A DNA stretch of 64,000 nucleotides from Ridgeia piscesae (Eukaryota; Annelida; Polychaeta; Sabellida; Siboglinidae): NCBI GenBank assembly GCA_025642075.2, contig JAODUO010001197.1:127001-191000 (forward strand), in the 5' to 3' direction. The notes under the pieces are model-generated. The model saw only the letters and a program-made list of their open reading frames with translations, was not told where the DNA came from and did not search any database. The stretch's first letter is position 1; each line of letters begins with the position of its first letter. Position numbers and translations under genes: made by a program. Below are positions 46,455-57,905 of the stretch, piece after piece.

Positions 46455-47944
46455 GTATCACCAGCAAGTTACATCGTCACATGAGGGAAATCTTTCTTTT
46501 AACACAGCCAAACTTTATTTACCTTGTGGATTCTTGTCAGTTCGACACAGGCACACACCAGTGTCAGTGCTCGAATGATGTCTAATGTCACTGCACATGT
46601 GAGAGTGTTCGTAGTTTAATTCATATAGGTTGATTGGTTGTTTTACCTTTCGGTTTGAGACTGCTTCTTTTACATGGCATATTCTCTGGTTTGTTTATCA
46701 GTCTGTTATTTTCAATGAACCTGTAAACTTTCTCACATGTCATTAAGTGTCTTTCAAGAGTAAAACAATTTTGAAGTTTAAAAAGGGTTTTAACCCCCCA
46801 AAAAAATTTTTTTAAAAATTTTAAAAAAGGTTTTGTTCAAATGGAAAGGGTTAAAGGGAAAATTTTAGTAATACTATATCCACATATTTCCTATTACTGT
46901 ACATCAATGTGTTTATACAAGGGATCATGTTCGAATGCTGATGTCCATGTCAGACATATTACTTTAGTCTCGCTGTAGACCGACACAGTGCTACCTGGGG
47001 CAGTGTTTGGTTGGACAGGTCGGCCAGGGAGTAATGGGTAATGCGCTTTGAGCAGTCGTGACGATTGGATACTGCGCTACATCAGAACTTGTTACAGATT
47101 ACAAACATGATATAAACATGGCATAAATTATGTTAACACTTTGACAATACTCACAAAATGTAAGTGTTGATGTTAAAGTAATTCCACCTGACATCAGACA
47201 TCATGCTCTGATATTACCCGTACACTACCTGATTGAGCAACAAACAATTTCATGGATGGTGTCACCGTCTGATGAGTTAATCACTCATTTCTGTCAGGTA
47301 GGAGAATGACCTGCTGGACAATGCTGTATGTAGAGACTCACAACCCGTCATTTGGACCTGTTTTGAACGTGTAGAAACATATTATGGTGACATAATAAAT
47401 CATTTCCACTTATTTCTGTCACTTATTGCAGCAGCTAGTAATTTGGAACAAGTGCTCCTTGCAAATGTGTCTCAGAGTCAGGATTTGGTGCCCAATTTTG
47501 CGAGGGCCCTCAGTCTTCCAAAGAACTTACTTAGTAGTTTCATTAAGACACATTATCTATACACTCAAACATATTGATTACAAATGACACTCTGCGCACT
47601 GGTTTATAATTCATCCTGGTAGTGATGTTGAACCACACAAGTGGTTAGACTGTACTACACAACATCACAGCACAAAGTGTAAGTGTGAACTGAAGGTGTA
47701 ATAAACACTTTTAGAAGTGTAGGAACCACAGTTTTCAAACTGGTGTTATTGAATTTTATGCAACTGCATAAATAAAAAAGTGGTTGTACAGATATTCTAT
47801 AACTGTAAGAGTAGATCCGTGTTGGTGTTTCAACTTGAGCAGTTTGGTCTGTGACTAAGGCTACAGCCATGATGTGAGTCAGCGTCAGCGTCAGCGAGGT
47901 GGTCCCTAACAGTTGGTCTTTATTAAGGGTACAGCTTTGTTGCT
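46455..47944 (+). other. RasGRF intron, first part
   Basis: This is non-repeat intron sequence before the 79-bp array. A stretch at about 46780-46865 consists of runs of A, T, C and G and looks like poor consensus. SINE-tail sequence lies at 46955-47090. Degenerate precursors of the 79-bp unit may start at about 47820. Confidence 0.7.
46955..47090 (+). mobile_element. SINE 3'-end fragment
   Basis: Contains AATGCGCTTTGAGCAGTC and TTGGATACTGCGCTACATC, a SINE 3' end also seen near 62940-62975 (CTGGATACTGTGGTATATAA). The 5' part is damaged. It lies inside a RasGRF intron, same strand as the gene. Confidence 0.65.
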
Positions 47945-49284
47945 GCTTCAGCAAGGGGTCCTATGACTAATGGTAGAGCCGTGTCAGTGTGTCAGCCTTA
48001 GCCAGGTCTTGTGGTATGTTTCAGCTTCAGCAAGGGGTCCTATGACTAATGGTAGAGCCCTGTCAGTGTGTCAGTCTTAGCCAGGTCTTGTGGTATGTTT
48101 TAGCTTCAGCAAGGGGTCCTATGACTAATGGTAGAGCCGTGTCAGTGTGTCAGTCTTAGCCAGGTCTTGTGGTATGTTTTAGCTTCAGCAAGGGGTCCTA
48201 TGACTAATGGTAGAGCCGTGTCAGTGTGTCAGTCTTAGCCAGGTCTTGTGGTATGTTTCAGCTTCAGCAAGGGGTCCTATGACTAATGGTAGAGCCGTGT
48301 CAGTGTTTCAGCCTTAGCCAGGTCTTGTGGTATGTTTCAGCTTCAGCAAGGGGTCCTATGACTAATGGTAGAGCCGTGTCAGTGTGTCAGTCTTAGCCAG
48401 GTCTTGTGGTATGTTTTAACTTAAAAGGGGGCCTATGACTAATGGTAGAGCCGTGTCAGTGTGTCAGTCTTAGCCAGGTCTTGTGGTATGTTTCAGCTTC
48501 AGCAAGGGGTCCTATGACTAATGGTAGAGCCGTGTCAGTGTGTCAGTCTTAGCCAGGTCTTGTGGTATGTTTCAGCTTCAGCAAGGGGTCCTATGACTAA
48601 TGGTAGAGCCGGGCTGTGTCAGCCCTTTGCCAGGTCTTGTGGTATGTTTCAGCTTCAGCAAGGGGTCCTATGACTAATGGTAGAGCCGTGTCAGTGTGTC
48701 AGCCTTAGCCAGGTCTTGTGGTATGTTTCAGCTTCAGCAAAGGGTCCTATGACTAATGGTAGAGCCGTGTCAGTGTGTCAGTCTTAGCCAGGTCTTGTGG
48801 TATGTTTTAGCTTCAGCAAAGGGGCCTATGACTAATGGTAGAGCCGTGTCAGTGTGTCAGTCTTAGCCAGGTCTTGTGGTATGTTTCAGCTTCAGCAAGG
48901 GGTCCTATGACTAATGGTAGAGCCGTGTCAGTGTGTCAGCCTTAGCCAGGTCTTGTGGTATGTTTCAGCTTCAGCAAGGGGTCCTATGACTAATGGTAGA
49001 GCCGTGTCAGTGTGTCAGCCTTAGCCAGGTCTTGTGGTATGTTTCAGCTTCAGCAAGGGGTCCTATGACTAATGGTAGAGCCGTGTCAGTGTGTCAGCCT
49101 TAGCCAGGTCTTGTGGTATGTTTTAGCTTCAGCAAGGGGTCCTATGACTAATGGTAGAGCCGTGTCAGTGTGTCAGTCTTAGCCAGGTCTTGTGGTATGT
49201 TTCAGCTTCAGCAAGGGGTCCTATGACTAATGGTAGAGCCGTGCCAGTGTGTCAGCCTTAGCCAGGTCTTGTGGTATGTTTCAG
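47945..49284. repeat. 79-bp minisatellite built from the next exon's 3' splice site, about 16-17 copies
   Basis: Each unit contains TATGTTTCAGCTTCAGCAAG, the same 20 bases that form the true acceptor and first coding bases at 49275-49294, then GGGTCCTATGACTAATGGTA, a GTGTCAGTGTGTCAG segment and CTTAGCCAGGTCTTGTGG. The final unit runs into the exon with no gap. Of 16 upstream acceptor copies, 11 keep TTTCAG, four have TTTTAG and one (about 48411) is disrupted. If used, such an acceptor reads SFSKGSYD and then a stop. Confidence 0.95.
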
Positions 49285-49432
49285 CTTCAGCAAGGTGCTG
49301 GAGCAAAAGGAGCAGCTGGAGCAGAAGCACCTCCACCTGCTCCAGATCCTGGACAGTGAGAGGCAGGCGAAGTGGCATTACGTGCAGCAGACAGAGGAGC
49401 TGACAGACGAGGTGAAGAAACTCAAGAACGAG
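49285..49432 (+). CDS. RASGRF: RasGRF exon: coiled-coil linker after PH1
   Basis: The 148-bp exon completes the Ser codon and adds 49 residues: FSKVLEQKEQLEQK, then HLHLLQILDSERQAKW and a charged heptad-like region up to VKKLKNE. HLHLLQI matches the highly conserved block after PH1 in RasGRF1/2, and the rest is predicted coiled coil. The acceptor is TTTCAG|CTTCAGCAAG and the donor GAG|GTCAGT, so it leaves phase 0. A second AG six bases downstream could be used in frame and would drop two residues. The 79-bp array touches the exon on the left, and a 37-bp array starts 37 bp beyond its right end. Choice of the first AG rests on the phase and on gap-free alignment with the family. Confidence 0.95.
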
Positions 49433-49469
49433 GTCAGTCAGCTCACTTCACCCACTAGGCTACAGCAAC
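49433..49469 (+). other. short unique intron start
   Basis: Only these 37 bp after the donor are non-repeat before the next array begins at GTCTGTGTTATC. Confidence 0.8.
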
Positions 49470-52400
49470 TGTCTGTGTTATCTAGAGAACATGTCATACA
49501 CCCTCCTGTCTGTGTTATCTAGAGAACATGTCATACACCCTCCTGTCTAAGTTATCTAGAGAACATGTCATACACCCTCCTGTCTGTGTTATCTAGAGAA
49601 CATGTCATACACCCTCCTGTCCGTGTTATCTAGAGAACATGTCATACACCCTCCTGTCTGTGTTATCTAGAGAACATGTCATACACCCTCCTGTCTGTGT
49701 TATCTAGAGAACATGTCATACACCCTCCTGTCTATGTTATCTAGAGAACATGTCATACACCCTCCTGTCTGTGTTATCTAGAGAACATGTCATACACCCT
49801 CCTGTCTATGTTATCTAGAGAACATGTCATCACCCTCCTTTCTAAGTTATCTAGATAACATGTCAAAACCCCCCTGTTAAGTTATCTAGAGGGCCCTGCA
49901 AAACCCCCCCCCGTCCATGTTATCTGAGAACATGTCCCAAAACCCCCCCCTGTCTATGTTATCCGAGAACATGTCATACACCCTCCTTCTTAAATTATCT
50001 AAGAACAACCCTCACCCCCCCTGTATTTATCAGGCATGTTTCACCCTCCCGTCCTGTTATCTGAGCATGTCATACCCCCCTGTCTGGTTTTCCAAAATAA
50101 CATTAAACACCCTCCCGTCTATGTTATCTAAAAACATGTCATACCCCCCTGTCCATGTTATCTAAGAACATGTCAACCCCCTCCTGTCTAATTTTTCTGA
50201 GAACATGTTACAACCCCCCTTCCTGTTTTCAAAAACTTTTCCCTACACCCTCCCGTCTAGATTAGAGAACATGTCTTTCCCCCCTTCAAGGTTATCTAAG
50301 AAAATTATACACCCTCCTTCCCTGTTATCTAGAGGGAAAATGTCAAAACCCTTCCTTTCCCTGTTATCTGGGAACATGTCATCACCCCCCTTCTGGTTTT
50401 CTAGATAACTGTCATACACCCTCCTGTCTATGTTATCTAGAGGGCATGTCATTTTACCCCCCTGTCCTTTTATCTACAGAACATGTCCCCCCACCAAAAC
50501 CCCCTGTCCATGTTAAACTAGAGAACATGTCATACCCCCCCCCTGTCCATGTTATCTAGAGAAAATGTCATACACCCTCCCTGTCTATGTTATCTAGGAA
50601 CATGTCTTTAATCCCCTTTTATGTTATCTAGGAACATGTCATACAACCCCCCTGTCCTGTTATCTAGAAAAATTTTTTTACACCCTTTTCCTGTCCTAAT
50701 TTTTATCTTTTTAGAACATTAAAAACCCCCCTGTCCCTTTTTTATCTGAAAAACATTATCCCCTCCTTTTTCATTTATTGAGAACATGTCATACACCCCC
50801 CCTGTCTATGTTATCTAGAGAACATGTCAACACCCTCCTTTTTGGGTTTTTAGAGAACATGTCATACACCCCCCTGTCTTTTTATCTAAGGCAGTCCTTT
50901 CACCCTCCTGTTTTCTAAGTTTTTTCTAGAGAACATGTCTTTAAACCCCCCTGTCTTGTTATCTAGAAAAACAAGTTTAATCCTGTCTTTTTCTAAAAAC
51001 ATGTCATAACCCCTCCTTTTTCCTGTTCTGTTTTTATCTAGAGAACATGTCTTTTTTCCCCTCCCCTTTTTGTTATCTAAAACATTTTCATAACCCCCCT
51101 GTCCATGTTATCTAGAGAACATGTCATACACCCTCCTTCCCTGTTATCCAAGAACATGTCACACACCCTCCTGTCCATGTTATCTAAAAGGGAAAATTCA
51201 TCCCCCCTTTTTTTTGTTATTTTTGAGAACATGTAACCCCCCCCTCCTTTCTATGTTATCTGAGGGCATGTCATACAACCCCCCTGTAATGTTATCTAGG
51301 AACATTTATCCACCCCCCTGTCCAAAGGTTTTCTAGAGAAAATTTTCTTTAAACCCCCCTTTCCATTTTTATCTGAGAACATGTCATACACCCCCGTCTT
51401 GTTATTAGAGAACATGTCATACACCCTCCTTCTGTTTTTATCTAGAGAATTTTAAAACCCCCCCCTTTTCCGTGTTATTAGAGAACATGTCATACACCCT
51501 CCTGTCTGTGTTATCTAGAAACATGTCATACACCCTCCTTTTTTTAAAGGGGTTTTTCCCCAGAAAAAACCAAGGTCAAAAAACAAAAAACCCTTTTCCT
51601 TTTTTCTTTTGTTTATTTTTAGGAAGAACCCGTCAACAAACCCTCCCTTTCCTTGTTTTAAAAACAATTTTTTTTCAAAACCACCCTTTTTTTCCCGTCT
51701 TTTTGTTATTTTTAGAATAACATTTATACCCCCCTTCCTGTCCCCCATGTTTCAGAGAACAAAAGTCATTTTTAAAAACCCTTCCCGTCTTGTTATTAGA
51801 AACCCCCCTGTCATTTTTCAACCCTCCTGTTTTATTTTTATTTGAAACATGTCATACACCCTCCTGTCTTGTTATCTGAAACATGTCATACACCCTCCTG
51901 TCCTTTTTTTGAAACATGTCATACACCCTCCTGTCCATGTTATCTAGAGAACATGTCAACACCCTCCTGTCCAAGTTATCTAGAGAACATGTCATACCCC
52001 TTCCCTGTTTTTGGTGTTATCTTAAAAATTAAAAAATTCCCCTCACCCTCCTGTCATGTTATCTAGGGGGAAACATTTTTTCAATTTAATTTTTGTCCCA
52101 AAAGTTAACCCACAAAAACTTTCCCCAACCCCCCTCCTGTCCCCAAATTTTTTTTATTTTTTAGAGAAATGGTTTCAAAAACACCCTTTTCCTTTTTCCC
52201 CAATGTTATCTTTTTGAAAACATGTCCATACCCCCCCTCCTTCCCCATGTTTATTCCCCAGAAAAACCCCCTGTTTAAAACCCCAAACCCCTCCCCTGTT
52301 TTTTTATCTAGAGAACATGTCATCACCCTCCTATCTGTGTTATTAGGAAACATTTTCAATTAAAAAAACCCCCCCCTGTCTTGGGTTTCTAAAAGGAAAA

Positions 52401-54240
52401 TGTATACCCCCCTGTCTGTGTTATCTAGAGAACATGTCTAAACCCCCCTGTCTTGTTATCTAGAGAACATGTATACACCCTCCTGTCTAAGTTATCTAGG
52501 GAACATGTCATACCCCTCCCGTCCCCCTTTTTCTGAGGCATGTCATACACCCTCCTGTCTAAGTTATCTAGAGAACATGTCATACACCCTCCTGTCCATG
52601 TTATCTAGAGAACATGTCAACACCCTCCTGTCCATGTTATCTAGAGAACATGTCATACACCCTCCTGTCTGTGTTATCTAGATAACATGTCATACACCCT
52701 CCTGTCTATGTTATCTAGAGAACATGTCATACACCCTCCTGTCCATGTTATCTACAGAACATGTCACACACCCTCCTGTCCATGTTATCTAGAGAACATG
52801 TCATACACCCTCCTGTCCATGTTATCTAGAGAACATGTCATACACCCTCATGTCCGTGTTATCTAGAGAACATGTCATACACCCTCATGTCCATGTTATC
52901 TAGAGAACATGTCATACATCCTCATGTCTATGTTATCTAGAGAACATGTCATACAACCTCCTGTCCATGTTATCTAGAGAACATGTCATACATCCTCCTG
53001 TCTATGTTATCTAGAGAACATGTCATACATCCTCATGTCTATGTTATCTAGAGAACATGTCATACAACCTCCTGTCCATGTTATCTAGAGAACATGTCAT
53101 ACACCCTCATGTCCATGTTATCTAGAGAACATGTCATACATCCTCATGTCTATGTTATCTAGAGAACATGTCATACAACCTCCTGTCCATGTTATCTAGA
53201 GAACATGTCATACACCCTCATGTCCGTGTTATCTAGAGAACATGTCATACAACCTCATGTCCGTGTTATCTAGAGAACATGTCATACACCCTCATGTCCG
53301 TGTTATCTAGAGAACATGTCATACATCCTCATGTCTATGTTATCTAGAGAACATGTCATACAACCTCCTGTCCATGTTATCTAGAGAACATGTCATACAT
53401 CCTCCTGTCTATGTTATCTAGAGAACATGTCATACATCCTCATGTCTATGTTATCTAGAGAACATGTCATACACCCTCATGTCCGTGTTATCTAGAGAAC
53501 ATGTCATACAACCTCCTGTCCATGTTATCTAGAGAACATGTCATACACCCTCATGTCCATGTTATCTAGAGAACATGTCATACATCCTCATGTCTATGTT
53601 ATCTAGAGAACATGTCATACAACCTCCTGTCCATGTTATCTAGAGAACATGTCATACACCCTCATGTCCGTGTTATCTAGAGAACATGTCATACAACCTC
53701 ATGTCCGTGTTATCTAGAGAACATGTCATACACCCTCATGTCCGTGTTATCTAGAGAACATGTCATACATCCTCATGTCTATGTTATCTAGAGAACATGT
53801 CATACACCCTCCTGTCTATGTTATCTAGAGAACATGTCATACACCCTCCTGTCTGTGTTATCTAGAGAACATGTCATACATCCTCCTGTCTATGTTATCT
53901 AGAGAACATGTCATACACCCTCCTGTCTGTGTTATCTAGAGAACATGTCATACACCCTCCTGTCTATGTTATCTAGAGAACATGTCATACACCCTCCTGT
54001 CTGTGTTATCTAGAGAACATGTCATACACCCTCCTGTCTATGTTATCTAGAGAACATGTCATACACCCTCCTGTCTATGTTATCTAGAGAACATGTCATA
54101 CACCCTCCTGTCCATGTTATCTAGAGAACATGTCATACACCCTCCTGTCTATGTTATCTAGAGAACATGTCATACACCCTCCTGTCTATGTTATCTAGAG
54201 AACATGTCATACACCCTCCTATCAATGTTGTTATCTAGAG
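49470..54240. repeat. 37-bp minisatellite, about 125-130 copies
   Basis: Unit contains GTTATCTAGAGAACATGTCA, then TACACCCTCCTGTCTAT. It fills almost all of a 5.6-kb RasGRF intron. Units at 49470-49850 and 52540-54240 are clean. Those between about 49850 and 52540 are heavily altered. Main variants are TCCGTG, TCCATG, TCTGTG and TCTATG, plus CCCTC, CATCC and CAACC forms. It has no sequence relation to the 37-bp array at 19640-20936. Confidence 0.95.
49850..52540. other. homopolymer-rich, probably unreliable part of the 37-bp array
   Basis: Within this stretch the unit remains recognisable, but C-, A- and T-runs are stretched (CCCCCCC, TTTTTTT, AAAAAA) and bases are lost, unlike the clean units on both sides. 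Real mutation would not favour homopolymer length this consistently. A long-read consensus error is the simpler reading. Open frames here should be ignored. Confidence 0.75.
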
Positions 54241-54990
54241 ATCACCCGCCTGTCATTTGGACGGGTTTAGTTAATTTTAGACAGGTGGAAATTTAAGCAG
54301 CCACTTCCAGTAGATTTTGTGGGACTTCAAAACATATTGAAAAATGGTAGAATTGTAATAAATGGTAAATTAAAACAAACTATGAATAGATTAATTGAGA
54401 CATAAATAGCAGTAAAAATATAATAAATACATATTGAATAATGCAGCAAAATTCCTAAGAAAATACGAAAATGAGTAGATATATGATATTATTATCCACT
54501 ATATACTTATATGAGGAGTTCTTTAAAATATGTGTCACACTGTATATGCATGTAATGTAAACAATGTTTACATGTGCAAGTGTGGACTGGACTATAGTTG
54601 CCACTCAGCTAGGGGAAGTAACAGGTCCCATTCATGGCAAAAGTGGAAATGATTTTTGGCAGATTTATTGTACAAAATGTGATATTAAGTTACTTGTTAT
54701 CAAAATGTGACACATCCTTATTACCAAGACACAGTATGTGTGTGCATGCAGAGACTGCTGCACAGTGGTGTGCACTGGACAAAGTGGACATATTGCTTTA
54801 AAAAAAAGACAGCGTTTGTCGCATTTAAAACAAATGCAACCAGTATTTGTGGATATCATTTAATGGGATTTTGGTGCATTCGGGAAAATAACTCAACTGA
54901 GAGTTTGATAAATGTTTGGTCTCTGTTTGGGCAACATTTTTTAAAAGTGATGATATGTAATATATAAATCCTGTGTTCTTGACTGTGCAG
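54241..54990 (+). other. RasGRF intron, unique AT-rich end
   Basis: About 750 bp without repeats, leading to the acceptor CTGTGCAG at 54983-54990. Confidence 0.75.
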
Positions 54991-55071
54991 TTGAAAGAAC
55001 ACAAGCGAGTGCGGCAGTCATCCAATGACAAGATTGAGGAAGGAAGTGAAGAACTGAAGAAAATAAAGAAG
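54991..55071 (+). CDS. RASGRF: RasGRF exon: linker before the IQ motif
   Basis: This 81-bp exon (27 codons, phase 0 at both ends) encodes LKEHKRVRQSSNDK and IEEGSEELKKIKK. It is flanked by CTGTGCAG and AAG|GTAACA. The basic end KKIKK directly before the IQ motif is typical of RasGRF, while the middle is poorly conserved in the family. As a phase 0-0 exon it could be skipped without a frame change. Support comes from joining exactly between the coiled-coil exon and the IQ exon. Confidence 0.9.
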
Positions 55072-55837
55072 GTAACATTTAAATGTCTCTGATATATAGC
55101 ATTGGAAACGTATGTGGAGGAAGTGTTTTTTGACAAATTGCTAAATAAGTGTGATCAGACTCCGCCATACTATAGACATACTATAGACATACTTTAGACA
55201 TGCTATAGACATACTATAGACATAAAATACAGTGGCTTATCATGCGTCTATTAATTTCCCATAAGACATAAGTAGCAGACGGTGAATGAAATTATTGAAG
55301 GAATGTACAGACTGCACACACCACATGAGACAACACAACACAACACAGACAGACTCAGCACACCTACCAAACACATGCAGTGCTCAGGCGACAGAGCACG
55401 GTACCTGAGAGGAACAGGTGGCTTAAGATTGTGCAAATATATACTGGTGAGAGAACTACCATTCATGTTTATGTAACTCCAAACAAATGCCATATAGCTC
55501 ATAGGTACCAAGACATCATCACACTCTGTGCCATCAACTTAATGCAATGGAGTACAGCCCTTAAAAATTGTTACCCCCGGGTAGTTCAAGGTTGCTTGCA
55601 AAACGGAGAAGAACTAACCGGCCGTATAATAATAAGTGGACGCTGGATAAGATCCACTTGAATGTGTTGTCTCTAAGTGCTGCCAGTCTGCCAGCACGGG
55701 TGTCTACGGCACTGCACAATTACGACCATCAAATAGACAGAAACGTTCACTTCTCTCCTATCGTTCATCTATATTTAATGATTGCCGCTCTCATTAGCAC
55801 AGCCAGCTACGGCCCGGGAGTGGATGAGACTACAGCA
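55072..55837 (+). other. RasGRF intron, first part
   Basis: Contains a small 12-bp repeat, CATACTATAGAC, about six copies at 55168-55228. The rest is unique. Open frames at 55282-55891 have no recognised domain. Confidence 0.65.
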
Positions 55838-56290
55838 GGACAGACCTGTAGCAACAGGACAGTCCCTGTAGCAACAGGACAGACCATGTAGCAACAAGAC
55901 AGGCCATGTAGCAACAGGACAGACCATGTACCAACAGGACAGACCGTGTAGCAACAGGACAGTCCCTGTAGCAACAGGACAGACCATGTAGCAACAAGAC
56001 AGACCGTGTAGCAACAGGACAGACCATGTTGCAACAGGACAGACTGTGTAGCAACAGGACAGACCGTGTAGCAACAGGACAGACCGTGTAGCAACAGGAC
56101 AGACCCTAACAGTAGCAACAGGACAGACCCTAGCAGTAGCAACAGGACAGACCCTAGCAGTAGCAACAGGACAGACCCTAGCAGTAGCAACAGGACAGAC
56201 TCTAGCAGTAGCAACAGGACATACCCTAGCAGTAGCAACAGGACAGACCCTAGCTGTAGCAACAGAGCAGACCTGTATCAACAGGACAGT
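55838..56290. repeat. 20-bp then 24-bp minisatellite
   Basis: About 12 units of GTAGCAACAGGACAGACCAT (20 bp) pass at about 56105 into about seven 24-bp units that add CTAGCA. Both share AGCAACAGGACAGACC. The array lies in a RasGRF intron. Confidence 0.94.
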
Positions 56291-56997
56291 GTCAGGGGTA
56301 GTATACCAAGCAGTTGGCTGAATATATTATAGATCTCATTTCATAGGCATGGGATTTATGAATGTGCAGTTGCCCCCTGGAATGTTGCTGGGCAGCAGCC
56401 ATGATTCTACCCCCAGTAAATCTCAGTATACATGTGTTATTTTTTGGTGAACATCAGGGAGTGCAAATCAGGGTATGTCGAGAGCATTCTAATTGTTTCC
56501 TCCACCAGAGGACCAGTATGGAACATTTTGTATTTTTAAACACATTGCCTCCTTTATCATTAATGGGAACAGGGTTCATGTAACATGTTTCTGTGTGGAA
56601 CTTGAGTACCCTACAGGGGGTTAACTGCAGTTTAAATGATGCTGCAAATGTTGAATGATGCTGCAAAAATATGGTGAAAAATGTGGTGCAGAAACGCCAG
56701 TTCTTAGCTCCCCAATATGAATTTTGTTCTGTGCCGTTGATTCAGTTTACATTTATTGTATAATAAATAAGTATATTTTTGCACTGTACATTTACACCTA
56801 AAATACTATGAGAAAAAAATGGTTGTAGTGTATGTGATTGACGACTTAATGTTGACATGGCTGATACATGCACTGTGTCTTGTTTTCACAAACCAACCCT
56901 TCATCTGTCTACTGTGATTGTACTGCTGAGAATTGTCATTATTTTTATATATCGAGATACATAGAGTTATTATGGTTGTATACATTGCATGTTATGT
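56291..56997 (+). other. RasGRF intron, unique part
   Basis: No feature recognised. Confidence 0.6.
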
Positions 56998-57905
56998 TAG
57001 GGTGGTACTAAGTATGTGTAATTGAGGGTGGTACTAAGTATCTGTAATTGACAGTGGTACTAAGTATGTGTAATTGAGGGTGGTACTAAGTATGTGTAAT
57101 TGAGGGTGGTACTAAGTATGTGTAATTGACGGTGGTACTAAGTATGTGTAATTGAGCGGGGGTGGTACTAAGTATGTGTAACTGAGGGTGGTACTAAGTA
57201 TGTGTAATTGAGGGTGGTACTAAGTATGTGTAATTGAGGGTGGTACTAAGTATGTGTAACTGAGGGTGGTACTAAGTATGTGTAATTGAGGGTGGTACTA
57301 AGTATTGTAATGAGGTGGTACTATATTTAATTGAGGGTGGTACTAAGTATGTGTAACTGAGGGTGGTACTAAGTATGTGTAACTGAGGGTGGTACTAAGT
57401 ATGTGTAACTGAGGGTGGTACTTAGTATGTGTAATTGAGGGTGGTACTAAGTATGTGTAATTGAGGGTGGTACTAAGTATGTGTAATTGAGGGTGGTACT
57501 AAGTATGTGTAATTGAGGGTGGTACTAAGTATGTGTAATTGAGGGTGGTACTAAGTATGTGTAATTGAGGGTGGTACTAAGTATGTGTAATTGAGGGTGG
57601 TACTAAGTATGTGTAATTGAGGGTGGTACTAAGTATGTGTAATTGAGGGTGGTACTAAGTATGTGTAATTGAGAGTGGTACTAAGTATGTGTAATTGAGG
57701 GTGGTACTAAGTATGTGTAATTGTTTGAAGTACTAAGTATGTGTAATTGAGGGTGGTACTAAGTATGTGTAATTGATGGTGGTACTAAGTATGTGTAGCT
57801 GAGGGTGGTACTAAGATTGTGTAGCTGAGGGTGGTACTAAGTATGTGTCACTGAGGGTGGTACTAAGTATGTGTAACTGAGGGTGGTACTAAGTATGTGC
57901 AGATG
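56998..57905. repeat. 26-bp minisatellite, about 34 copies
   Basis: Unit is GGGTGGTACTAAGTATGTGT followed by AATTGA, varying to AACTGA or AGCTGA. One region (57300-57335) has several deletions. In the sense of the RasGRF transcript each unit carries GTATGT (donor-like) and TACTAAG (branch-point-like) strings. Confidence 0.95.

Noticed and set aside
49917..52681. Several 60-85 codon frames in the damaged 37-bp array
   Set aside because: They depend on homopolymer runs that are probably consensus errors.
55568..55891. 107-codon plus frame in a RasGRF intron
   Set aside because: It runs into the 20-bp repeat and shows no recognisable family. It is kept only as unassigned intron sequence.
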